Positions 32,036 through 42,765 of a DNA stretch of 64,000 nucleotides are shown here, one piece after another. Location of the stretch: the NCBI GenBank assembly GCA_947561585.1, contig CANNZV010001063.1, positions 62,001 to 126,000 on the forward strand. The letters run 5' to 3'. Both the position numbers and the translations under genes were made by a program. This DNA is from Caprella mutica. Taxonomy: Eukaryota; Arthropoda; Malacostraca; Amphipoda; Caprellidae. The first letter of the stretch is position 1, and the number at the start of each line of letters is the position of its first letter. The notes beneath the pieces are model-generated. The model was not told where the DNA came from and did no database searches. It was given only the letters and a program-made list of their open reading frames with translations.

Positions 32036-32108
32036 CTAAAATAAGTATTTAAATTAATGGTATTATTAATATATATCATCATTAATTAGCAATTACTAAT
32101 ACTACCTA

Positions 32109-32220
32109 TATAGGAATATATAGTAAAAAGTCCTCTGAATGAGTCTGCACTGACAGACTCCAAAATAAAGTTTCTTGTCATGTCAGAGACTCAGAGGACT
32201 TTTTGCTATTTATTCCTATA
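32109..32220. repeat. 112-bp hairpin-forming foldback repeat
   Basis: TATAGGAATATATAGTAAAA-AGTCCTCTGA is repeated inverted as TCAGAGGACTTTTTGCTATT-TATTCCTATA, with further pairing of GAGTCTG. The arms are about 40 bp with few mismatches around a short loop. It may be a tiny MITE; transcribed, it would form a long hairpin. Confidence 0.75.
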
Positions 32221-33814
32221 AGGCTATTACCAAAAATTTTACTCATTATTTTAGCATGAAAAATGTTGGAGAATTAGGTGGCCAAAATTAAGGAAAATTG
32301 ATATTTTTTCTCCAGGTTCTTAGAAAATCAGAAGTCTGAGAAGAGTAAAGAGTTCACAGTTCAGTGCACAAATAACTAGCTAGGTACAGTCTACAGAGTA
32401 CAAACTAAACTTGATGAACATCAGATTACAGTTATACAGCAACAATAATAATGTCTAGGTACCTTAAGGTTCAACTTCAACCTAGGTTATTAATGATAAT
32501 TTGACCCTAGCCCCTATTCCTAGGTACGGTAAGGTACCTAATATTATATTATCAATCAAGCAGAGTATATTTGGCTGACATTATGTCGACGATGAATCGA
32601 TGATATCATGATGAGACCCAAATTTACCATCAAACAAATAAGCTACCTAAGTACAATTTGGCATGACACTTCATAAAATTCTATATCGCCGAACGGATAG
32701 CATATCTAAGTAGTACCTAGGTAATGATTTTCATTATAAATTAAAATGAAAGATAACGGAGATTGTAGGTATCTGAACTCAAGACCGGCCATAGCCTACA
32801 TGCTAGGTTGGTATAGAATAATAGAGATACTTTAGGTAGGTACCTTAATTTAAAAAATTGAAATAAGGTATCTAGGAACTTACCTATTTGTGTTAGGTAG
32901 AAGAATAACTGGGTTGATAATTCTCTTTGGCTCTAATACACTTTTTATATTTCGATAAAATGGGTACCTAATTATAAATCATACGAAATGCAATCAGTCT
33001 GATTAACAAATTTATGGTAGTACATATTAAATATTAAACTGGCGTATAACAGATTTAGACTGACGTTGGACTGACGCTACATATAGTATACACTGGGGCT
33101 GCGCTCGCATTGTTCCAATAATGTCAGCGCTCAAAGTTCACGATAACTAATTCTAGGTATATAGATAGCATTATTTTCATCCAGTTACCAAAGTATTTCA
33201 CAAAATTTGTACTGGATAATTTTAATCAATAAACTAAATCTGAGATCGGGTTTCCCAAAAATATTTAAATCATCGATATCAATATAATTAAGGTCTTTTT
33301 AAAAGAACGTTCTGGATATATATAATTCACTATGCGGCAAATGTTTGTGATATACCTACGTCAAAAATTAATGTTTTTTTATGAAAAAGTTCGTAATATG
33401 AACGGAAAGAATTAATATATCACCAAATATTATGTAAGGAGTAACTAAAATGTATATGTATATTTGTTATCACTGTAGGTACATATAGGTTCAATTGATT
33501 TAATGATTTTTCATTTTCAATATTATTACCTAGGCTAATTCAAACTCGTTATGATTTATACCTAATTGATAGTATAAAAAAAAATTATATTTCTAAATTC
33601 TTTTACATATTTTTAAATAAATATTTCTATAGCTAGCAAAAAAATTCGAGTGTAATTTTGTACCTAATATTTTACAAAAAAAAATTAGATAAATTTTTTT
33701 ACAATTTTTTTTCTTTAAACATCTAGCCTTCTATTTATATAATTTACTTTTGATACCCCATATATTTTAATACGGAAGTACACTAGTAGTTATATAATGG
33801 AAAATGGCCTGAAA
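32221..33814. other. AT-rich interval, no gene recognised
   Basis: No coding or repeat structure could be fixed. A moderately GC-richer stretch at 33050-33140 might hold the promoter or first exon of the minus-strand gene, but nothing decisive is visible. Confidence 0.4.
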
Positions 33815-34384
33815 CATACAGTATAATAGGTACGAAGCGGCTCTTATATGTTTAGTCAACATCGCAGCAACAAATACTTAAAATCAATTTGCGTGTATAA
33901 TTATAGATGTTTTGCCAACATCGTGCCAACACTTGATATCCATCAAGCGGCCGATTGTTGGGTATTGTCATCGTGCCGACAAATAATATTAATCTGTCGG
34001 CCGACTGTTGTAGGAACGACGACCTGCCGACAAATAATATCCATCCGACGGCCGTATGTTGTGTAGCCGACGTTGTGCCGATATCGAAATGAATCAATTT
34101 GCCGATGCACGACGTTGCCATAAGGTTACCGATGCACGCCAGCATACGGCCGACGTTGCAATGTTTGCTGGGTACCTAGATACCTACCAGTACCAATACC
34201 TACCTACCTAGTATACCTACTAGGTAGTGTTCATCAATCCGTACCTACTTACCTACTACCTAGTATTATTCATCAATGCCTACATAGATAGTAGATACCT
34301 ACATCTGTTTATGAATACCTACCTAGTTATGATACGTAAATAAAGCTTGAGATAGATATACCTTTTTGGTATAACTTTTTCCCG

Positions 34385-34960
34385 CGTAAAACAGACGAGG
34401 GACAGAGAGGGACATCCCGCGTGGGACAGACGTGGGACAGAGAGGGATATCCCGCGTGGGACAGAGAGGGACATCCCACGTGGGACAGACGTGGGACAGA
34501 GAGGGACATCCCGCGTGGGACAGAGAGGGACATCCCGCGTACTTTTTCCCGCGTAAAACAGACGAGGGACAGAGAGGGACATCCCGCGTGGGACAGACGT
34601 GGGACAGAGAGGGACATCCCGCGTGGGACAGAGAGGGACATCCCGCGTGGGACAGAGAGGGACATCCCACGTGGGACAGACGTGGGACAGAGAGGGATAT
34701 CCTGCGTGGGACAGAGAGGGACATCCCACGTGGGACAGACGTGGGACAGAGAGGGACATCCCGCGTGTGACAGAGAGGGATATCCCACGTGGGACAGACG
34801 TGGGACAGAGAGGGACATTCCGCGTGGGACAGAGAGGGACATCCTGCGTGGGACAGAGAGGGACATCCCACGTAAGACACACGTGGGACAGAGAGGGACA
34901 TCCCGCGTGGGACAGAGAGGGACATCCCGCTTGTGTAAGACGTGGGACGTGAGTGGGATT
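34385..34960. repeat. 24-bp ACGT-rich tandem array (copy 1)
   Basis: About 20 units of GTGGGACAGAGAGGGACATC plus CCGC, with CACGTGGGACAGACGTGGGA variants and two TTTTTCCCGCGTAAAACAGA interruptions. The frames of 180-200 codons on both strands are artefacts of a unit length divisible by three. The right edge has GACGTCTGCAGACGTC and CCCTCGCTAGCGAGGG palindromes. Confidence 0.93.
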
Positions 34961-35074
34961 TCAGACGTGGGAATTCAGACGTCTGCAGACGTCTGAAATC
35001 CCCTGTCCCTCGCTAGCGAGGGATGTCCCCCTCTGACCCACGCGGGACAGAGAGGATATGGTTAGCTGGGTACT

Positions 35075-35805
35075 CAATCCCGAATTATACCGAATTACAC
35101 CGAAATATACCGAATTACACTATACTCAATACCGAATTACACTATATTACACAATAATCAATACCGAATTACACCTGATTTTACCAAATTATACCGAATT
35201 ACACTACACTGAATACCGAATTACACAGAATTATACCGAATTACATTATACTCAATACCGAATTACACCTGATTATACCGAATTACACTACACTGAATAC
35301 CGAATTACACTATAGGATACTCAATTCCAAATTATACCGAATTACACTATACTCAATACCGAATTATACCGAATTACACTATACTCAATACCGAATTACA
35401 CTATATTAAACAATAATCAATACCGAATTATACCTGATTGAACCGAATTACACCAAATTATACCGAATTACACTATACTAATACCGAATTACACTATACT
35501 CAATACCGAATTACACTATATTACACAATAATCAATACCGAATTACACCGAATTACACTATATTACACAATAATCAATACCGAATTACACCTGATTACAC
35601 CAAATTATACCGAATTACACTACACTGAATACCGAATTACACATGATTATACCGAATTACACAGAATTATACTGAATTACATTCTGTACAATTCGAATTA
35701 CACAGTTATACCTAATTATACCGAATTACACCAAATTATACCGAATTACACATAATTATACCGAATAACACTACACTGAGTACCGAATTACACCGAATTT
35801 TATCC
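35075..35805. repeat. TACCGAATTA tandem array (copy 1)
   Basis: Same family as 25990-26347. It starts directly after GGTTAGCTGGGT, the inverse of the ACCCAGCTAACC that borders the array at 26.35 kb. Confidence 0.93.
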
Positions 35806-36380
35806 TTGATCATACAGTATAATAGGTACGAAGCGGCTCTTATATGTTTAGTCAACATCGCAGCAACAAATACTTAAAATCAATTTGCGTGTATAATTAT
35901 AGATGTTTTGCCAACATCGTGCCAACACTTGATATCCATCAAGCGGCCGATTGTTGGGTATTGTCATCGTGCCGACAAATAATATTAATCTGTCGGCCGA
36001 CTGTTGTAGGAACGACGACCTGCCGACAAATAATATCCATCCGACGGCCGTATGTTGTGTAGCCGACGTTGTGCCGATATCGAAATGAATCAATTTGCCG
36101 ATGCACGACGTTGCCATAAGGTTACCGATGCACGCCAGCATACGGCCGACGTTGCAATGTTTGCTGGGTACCTAGATACCTACCAGTACCAATACCTACC
36201 TACCTAGTATACCTACTAGGTAGTGTTCATCAATCCGTACCTACTTACCTACTACCTAGTATTATTCATCAATGCCTACATAGATAGTAGATACCTACAT
36301 CTGTTTATGAATACCTACCTAGTTATGATACGTAAATAAAGCTTGAGATAGATATACCTTTTTGGTATAACTTTTTCCCG

Positions 36381-36956
36381 CGTAAAACAGACGAGGGACA
36401 GAGAGGGACATCCCGCGTGGGACAGACGTGGGACAGAGAGGGATATCCCGCGTGGGACAGAGAGGGACATCCCACGTGGGACAGACGTGGGACAGAGAGG
36501 GACATCCCGCGTGGGACAGAGAGGGACATCCCGCGTACTTTTTCCCGCGTAAAACAGACGAGGGACAGAGAGGGACATCCCGCGTGGGACAGACGTGGGA
36601 CAGAGAGGGACATCCCGCGTGGGACAGAGAGGGACATCCCGCGTGGGACAGAGAGGGACATCCCACGTGGGACAGACGTGGGACAGAGAGGGATATCCTG
36701 CGTGGGACAGAGAGGGACATCCCACGTGGGACAGACGTGGGACAGAGAGGGACATCCCGCGTGTGACAGAGAGGGATATCCCACGTGGGACAGACGTGGG
36801 ACAGAGAGGGACATTCCGCGTGGGACAGAGAGGGACATCCTGCGTGGGACAGAGAGGGACATCCCACGTAAGACACACGTGGGACAGAGAGGGACATCCC
36901 GCGTGGGACAGAGAGGGACATCCCGCTTGTGTAAGACGTGGGACGTGAGTGGGATT
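36381..36956. repeat. 24-bp ACGT-rich tandem array (copy 2)
   Basis: Apparently identical to 34385-34960, offset 1996 bp. Confidence 0.93.
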
Positions 36957-37070
36957 TCAGACGTGGGAATTCAGACGTCTGCAGACGTCTGAAATCCCCT
37001 GTCCCTCGCTAGCGAGGGATGTCCCCCTCTGACCCACGCGGGACAGAGAGGATATGGTTAGCTGGGTACT

Positions 37071-37801
37071 CAATCCCGAATTATACCGAATTACACCGAA
37101 ATATACCGAATTACACTATACTCAATACCGAATTACACTATATTACACAATAATCAATACCGAATTACACCTGATTTTACCAAATTATACCGAATTACAC
37201 TACACTGAATACCGAATTACACAGAATTATACCGAATTACATTATACTCAATACCGAATTACACCTGATTATACCGAATTACACTACACTGAATACCGAA
37301 TTACACTATAGGATACTCAATTCCAAATTATACCGAATTACACTATACTCAATACCGAATTATACCGAATTACACTATACTCAATACCGAATTACACTAT
37401 ATTAAACAATAATCAATACCGAATTATACCTGATTGAACCGAATTACACCAAATTATACCGAATTACACTATACTAATACCGAATTACACTATACTCAAT
37501 ACCGAATTACACTATATTACACAATAATCAATACCGAATTACACCGAATTACACTATATTACACAATAATCAATACCGAATTACACCTGATTACACCAAA
37601 TTATACCGAATTACACTACACTGAATACCGAATTACACATGATTATACCGAATTACACAGAATTATACTGAATTACATTCTGTACAATTCGAATTACACA
37701 GTTATACCTAATTATACCGAATTACACCAAATTATACCGAATTACACATAATTATACCGAATAACACTACACTGAGTACCGAATTACACCGAATTTTATC
37801 C
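37071..37801. repeat. TACCGAATTA tandem array (copy 2)
   Basis: Apparently identical to 35075-35805, offset 1996 bp. Confidence 0.93.
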
Positions 37802-37806
37802 TTGAT

Positions 37807-38815
37807 CATTGGTCAGGATTTTTCGATATTAATTTAAAGTTATTACACTTCAATGATTATGGGCAATTAGGCTTCACAACATTATCAATATCAAAATGTA
37901 TGGTTACTATCTATTAGTCCGACACCCCATTAGCCCGACACTTTTGTAGTTTATTACTGATTTAACATCAAATTTATATGTCGTCCTGCCCGGTTATTAA
38001 ATAATTATAATCAATAAGTGTGCAGTACAACTAGCGGATACAAAAGAACTACATTAAATGATGAAATCGAATGATTTCATATAATAATAATAATATTAGA
38101 ATAAATTAGATAAGAATATATATAAGTCAGATATTTAACATTGTATGTTATATGTGGAGAAAATGCTAAATAGAGTTTATATTCATCTGTCATGTTTTTA
38201 CTGAATATCTTTTTAGAATTTGATAGCTGTATGCTAGTTTGCCTGTGTGTTTGTTTATGGAATAATATCAATTTTAATTAAAAAAAATTCAAGCATTAAT
38301 ACAAATTTCCCTTGAATCTCTTGCAAGTTTCTATGTGTAAGTTTTATTTTAGCTTTATTTTATTTTTGAAAATTTAATTTGAAAGTAAATAAGATTTTAA
38401 TCTGTAACTTTTTAATATAACTTTTTTTTTAAAGAAAAGGACTCTGATAAACGGTAGACTTCTTTATCTGGACCCTGACTTTGTCTTGGCCCAGATGCCA
38501 GACAGCAATTTAAGATAAAAGTGATTAAAAATCATAATGGGAGTGCTAATATACATAGCATTACTCCAGATTACAAGTCATACAAGTCATCAAGGAGAGG
38601 TTGTACTCGTAAGTTCTCTCTCTTTTTTTGTTTTAGCTCTAATAAAGTAACTTTTTATCTATTTTGAATTCTTTTTTCAATAAGAAATAAGCCTCATTGA
38701 TTATCATTACTTATATGAGTTATTAATGATGTATTTTAACGTACTTTTAGCCTCTAATTGGTTTTCTAATTCTAAATTAAAATTGAATAAAACTGTTTAT
38801 ATTAAAAATAATCGC
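37807..38815. other. AT-rich interval, no gene recognised
   Basis: Nothing supportable apart from a short ATA-rich microsatellite near 38081-38095. The left end of the following pogo-like element may lie within it. Confidence 0.4.
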
Positions 38816-41655
38816 TTGGGGCAATGAGCCTACCATAAACGTAGGGCAAGCGGCCCAGGGGGGCCCATTACCCCACATGTCTAAATTTGTGTTCATTTTT
38901 TTCTGATTCAAGCTACAACTATGGTTCGTAACAAAAGAAAGACCAATAAGGCATCATACTCATCAAGTGATTTAGAAAAGGCTCTCAATGAAATAAAAGG
39001 AGGCAAATCTGTGAAATTGACAAGCCGTACTTATAAAATATCATGTAAAACGCTTAGGAGACACCGTGATGGTAAGGTTAAAAAACCTGGATCTGTATGT
39101 TTAGGACGGTACAAAATAGCTCTCGATCTAAACATAGAACTTGAACTTCTTAAACATATCAAAGACATGGAGAGGAGAATGTTTGGTCTGAGTACAACTG
39201 ATATTCGAAAATTAGCATATGACGTGGCTCAAAATTTAAATATACCACATCATTTCTCAACTGAAAAGAAAATGGCTGGTAAAGATTGGCTGCGCAGCTT
39301 TAACAGGCGCCATCACTTAAGTGTCCGGACACCTCAAGCCACAAGTATGACAAGAATTATAGGATTCAATAAAGCCAAAGTGAATCAATTTTTCACAATA
39401 TACAAAGATTTGTTGAAAACGTTCTCATTCAACCCTTCTGCTATTTGGAATATGGATGAAACCGGCGTGACAACGGTACAAAAACCAAGGAAAGTGGTCG
39501 CAGAAAAAGGGAAAAAACAAGTAGGCAAGGTCACAAGTGGTGAAAGAGGAGAATTAGTAACTACTCTATGTTGCATGAGTGCTACAGGAAATTTTATTCC
39601 TCCTATGTTCATATTCCCAAGAAAGATCATGAGAGAATCTTTGATGACTGGAGCTCCTACTCAATCTATTGGAGACGTAAGTGACAGTGGGTGGACGGAT
39701 GGGAGACTTTTCCTGAAATGGCTCCAACATTTTGTTAATATGACAAATTGCTCAAAAGATTCAAGACATTTGATAATCCTTGATGGGCATCACAGCCATA
39801 AAACATTAGATTTAGTGAACTATTGTCGTGAAAACGGAATTTAATTATTAACTCTACCTCCTCACTCTTCACATAAGCTACAACCACTTGATTGTTCGCA
39901 TTTCAAGTCTTTGAAATCAGCTTATAATTCATTTGCAGATAGTTGGATGTTGTCAAATCCAGGAAAGCGAATGTCAATCCATAATGTTGCCGGTATATTC
40001 GGTAAAGCATTTGTTAGAACCGCTAATGCTGAAATTGCAGTGAATGGCTTTAGAGTCACTGGCATATGGCCATATGACAATAAGATTTTCAAAGATGAAG
40101 ATTTCATTGCTGCTGATCTGACAGAGGAGCCATTAATTGAAACAATAACTGAACTTGTAGCTATCGATGTGCAACCTATTGATCTTGAACAGCTATCTGC
40201 ATCGCATGTTGAACCTGCTCGTCCTTCTACATCGCGTGTTGAAGATGTTCGTCCTTCTACATCACATGGAGAAGAATCCTGTCCTTCTACATCCCACGGT
40301 GAAGACGATTGGCCTTCTACAACGCATGTTGAACCTGCTCGTCCTTCTACATCGCGTGTTGAAGATGTTTGTCCTTCTACATCACATGGAGAAGAATCCT
40401 GTTCTTCTACATCCCACGGTGAAGACGATGGGCCTTCTACAACGCATGTTGAACATGCTCGTCCTTCTACATCGCATATTGAAGATGCTCGTCCGTCTAC
40501 AGATTTTCCTGCACAGCTAGCAATATCTGTTCCCTCTGAGGAATATCCATCCGATGGTGAAGAATTTGATGCATCCACAATTGCTGATGATACTATCCGC
40601 AGTACGATATTAGAGATTTGTCCAATTCCTAAGATCACTGACAAAAGAAAGAGAAAAAATCGATGTGAATCATCTACTCACCTTACCTCAACCCCTTCAA
40701 AGAAAATTCTTGAAGAAAAATCAACAAAGATCACTACTAAAAAGGGAAAGAAAGTTGCTCCAGCAGTAAGATCATCTAAAAAAGTGAAAGCATGCAAAAA
40801 AGTTCTAGTAGAGCTTCTAACAGACACCAGTGAAGATGAAGATTGGCCATGTTTGGTATGCTGTGAGCCATTTTCTAATAGCCGCGCCGCTGAATCATGG
40901 GTTCAATGTACACAATGTCAAAAATGGGCACATGAAGAGTGTACTGCAGGTGACAGAATGTATGTGTGTCACAATTGTGATAGTGACTAATTATTTGATT
41001 ACATTATATCAATATTTACTGGTTTGTTAGACTGATATAAAAAGGATTATCATTGCATATGAGCTACAGCTTTTTATCTTCTTATTTACATTATTTGGTT
41101 CTTATTATTTTTATTTACAATATTATTATTTTTAGTTTATTATATATATATACCACATGTGATACCAAATGTGATACAAGGATCTATTATTTGTATTAAT
41201 TCTTACTGATTATATTGTACCTGAATTAGTAGGTACTGTTATTGTTTTATAAGGAAAATATTTAATATTTTTTCTTTCTCTATTTGTAAGAGTTACAACT
41301 GGTCACTAAAATATATAAAAATGGTTTGATTGATTCATTTCCAATATAAACAAATTAAATTTGGGGTAAACAGCCCCCAGTAGGCTCCCTGCCCCTACAA
41401 ACTGGGCTCATTACCCCACCACATGGGGCAAAAGGCCTTTTTTCTCATTTCTTGCAAAAATGAAAATTAAAATAAATTCATTGTGATTAAACAATTTCAA
41501 GAATGGGTTTATGATTCTTGGGTTCCATATGCATCGTTTAAAATGAACAAGATCAAGATATCTGAAATACTTATAAAGTATGTCTACAATGACAATTTGA
41601 AAGATGGGGGGGGGGGGTGGGGGGGGGGGTGGGCGCGCTGCCCCACATTACCCTA
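38816..41655 (+). mobile_element. pogo/Tigger-like element with PHD-finger transposase
   Basis: Non-coding flanks of the transposase share GGGGCAA and ATTACCCCAC motifs at both sides (38816-38880 and 41355-41655), probably subterminal repeats. The right end is near GCCCCACATTACCC at 41640-41654, where sequence of another repeat (41660 onward) resumes. The left boundary is approximate. Confidence 0.7.
38921..40990 (+). pseudogene. pogo-like DDE transposase with C-terminal PHD finger, one nonsense codon
   Basis: One frame of 690 codons interrupted only by TAA at 39842-39844 (codon 308). N-terminal psq/CENP-B-type helix-turn-helix (SSSDLEKALNEIKGGKSVKL, RTYKISCKTLRRH), then DDE_1 domain: first Asp in IWNMDETGV, second in IILDGHHSH, third in HKLQPLD, with 35 residues between the last two. 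Next is GFRVTGIWPYD, typical after pogo/Tigger catalytic cores, then a Ser/Pro/Thr-rich region with duplicated 40-codon units (40200-40500), a basic patch, and a C4HC3 PHD finger (CLVCCEPF...WVQCTQCQKWAHEEC...CHNC). The nonsense codon falls between the second and third catalytic Asp. PHD fusions are known in some arthropod and cnidarian pogo-type elements. A sequencing error at one base would restore an intact gene, so recent activity is plausible. Confidence 0.88.
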
Positions 41656-41659
41656 ATAT

Positions 41660-42065
41660 CTAAAATAATTTAAATGAAGGCCGAAAACGAAGGGTTTGTT
41701 TATAAAATTCAAATTTGTAATCAAAACAAAGAGTGTACAATCTTCTTCTTGAGCATCAGGTTAGTGATTCGCTTAATTGTTGCTCACAGAGTATTAAAAA
41801 CTTTAAAAACAAATTAAAAAATATATATTGAACAGAATTGTAGGTATGCGGCTTGCACAATAATGATCGTACACCTTAGTTCTATAATATTATGTTATAA
41901 ACTCATTTTTTCCCCAGAGCCTGGAGAGGACCTTTAAAAACAAATTATAAAATATATAATGAACCGAATTGTATGCGGTTGCAAAATAATGATCGTAGAC
42001 CTTAGTTCTATAATATTATGTTATAAACTCATTTTTTTCCCGGAGCCTGGAGAGGACCTTTAAAA
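41660..42065. repeat. Truncated copies of the TTAA element at 47802
   Basis: 41684-41937 follows 48050-48308 closely (GAGTGTACAATCTTCTTCTT, GGAGCCTGGAGAGGACCTTT), then a second partial copy follows at 41938-42065. The left part of the element is missing, apparently because the pogo-like element lies against it. Confidence 0.7.
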
Positions 42066-42765
42066 ATTTTTTTATTAAGCGACCCAGAGATACTTAAAGA
42101 AATTTTAAAGAGAATAGAACAATACAGGCAAGCACCGCTTTTATAACCAAAATCACAACTTATTCTTATTTCAAATAGTAATGAGTTGGTCAAATTTTTA
42201 TATAATTGAAACTCCTTAAAAATTTCGTTCTCTATGAGTTCAAATTAAAGAAAATGTTTTGAAGCCACGACTTAGAATACAGATGAAAGCTCTGTAATGA
42301 ATGCATTAATTAAAATTTGACCATATACCTACTAACTCTCATTCAGTAAATAAAGGTTATAATAGTTGAGTAATTAATTTGACATTTTGACTTATATGAT
42401 TGTGTTATATAAAACAGGAATTTTGTGCTCAGTGAAATAATTTTAGCAATACGGTATATGTTCCAAGCAGAGGTGGGCACCGCTACTTTGAAAAGCAGCG
42501 GCGCTGCCACTACCGCTACATGCATAATAATGTAGCGGCGCTGCCGCTTTCGCTACACTTTCAGAAAAGCAGCGGCGCTGTCGCTACAGCACAATGTAGC
42601 GGCTGCGCTACAGCGCTACTTTTCAAAAAATTATCATATATGCTGTAAAATTGAATTTATTATTTTTACGGCCACGTACGTACAGTGTACAAATTAAATG
42701 TTGATTCTCTGAAAAAAAAATACACTCAAAGATAGGGGCAAATAGAAAATAGCTACGAGACATAA

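Larger units (their letters stand above)
33815..37806. repeat. 1996-bp unit in perfect direct tandem (two copies)
   Basis: Copy 1 is 33815-35810 and copy 2 is 35811-37806. Every stretch I compared is identical, including all open frames and the tandem arrays inside. Each unit contains a GCCGAC-rich segment ending in TGTTTGCTGGGT, an ACCTACCT block, an ACGT-rich array and a TACCGAATTA array. Both copies end TATCCTTGATCAT. There is no transposase or host gene inside. Confidence 0.93.

Noticed and set aside
27931..34173. One 6.2 kb element between CCCAGCAAACA and TGTTTGCTGGGT
   Set aside because: It would enclose host exons and several other elements, flanks do not form a clean duplication, and the right end lies inside a tandem-duplicated unit.
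34319..34996. Long open frames of 180-200 codons on both strands over the ACGT-rich arrays (also 36315-36992 and 26593-27018)
   Set aside because: The repeat unit length is a multiple of three without stops, so all frames stay open; the translations are simple repeats such as CPSLSHAG with no domain.
39922..40644. 240-codon minus-strand frame opposite the pogo-like transposase
   Set aside because: Shadow of the Ser/Thr repeat region of the real gene; no motif or splice support.
41600..41640. PolyG tract as a G-quadruplex regulator
   Set aside because: A simple homopolymer run at a transposon edge; assembly quality is also doubtful there.
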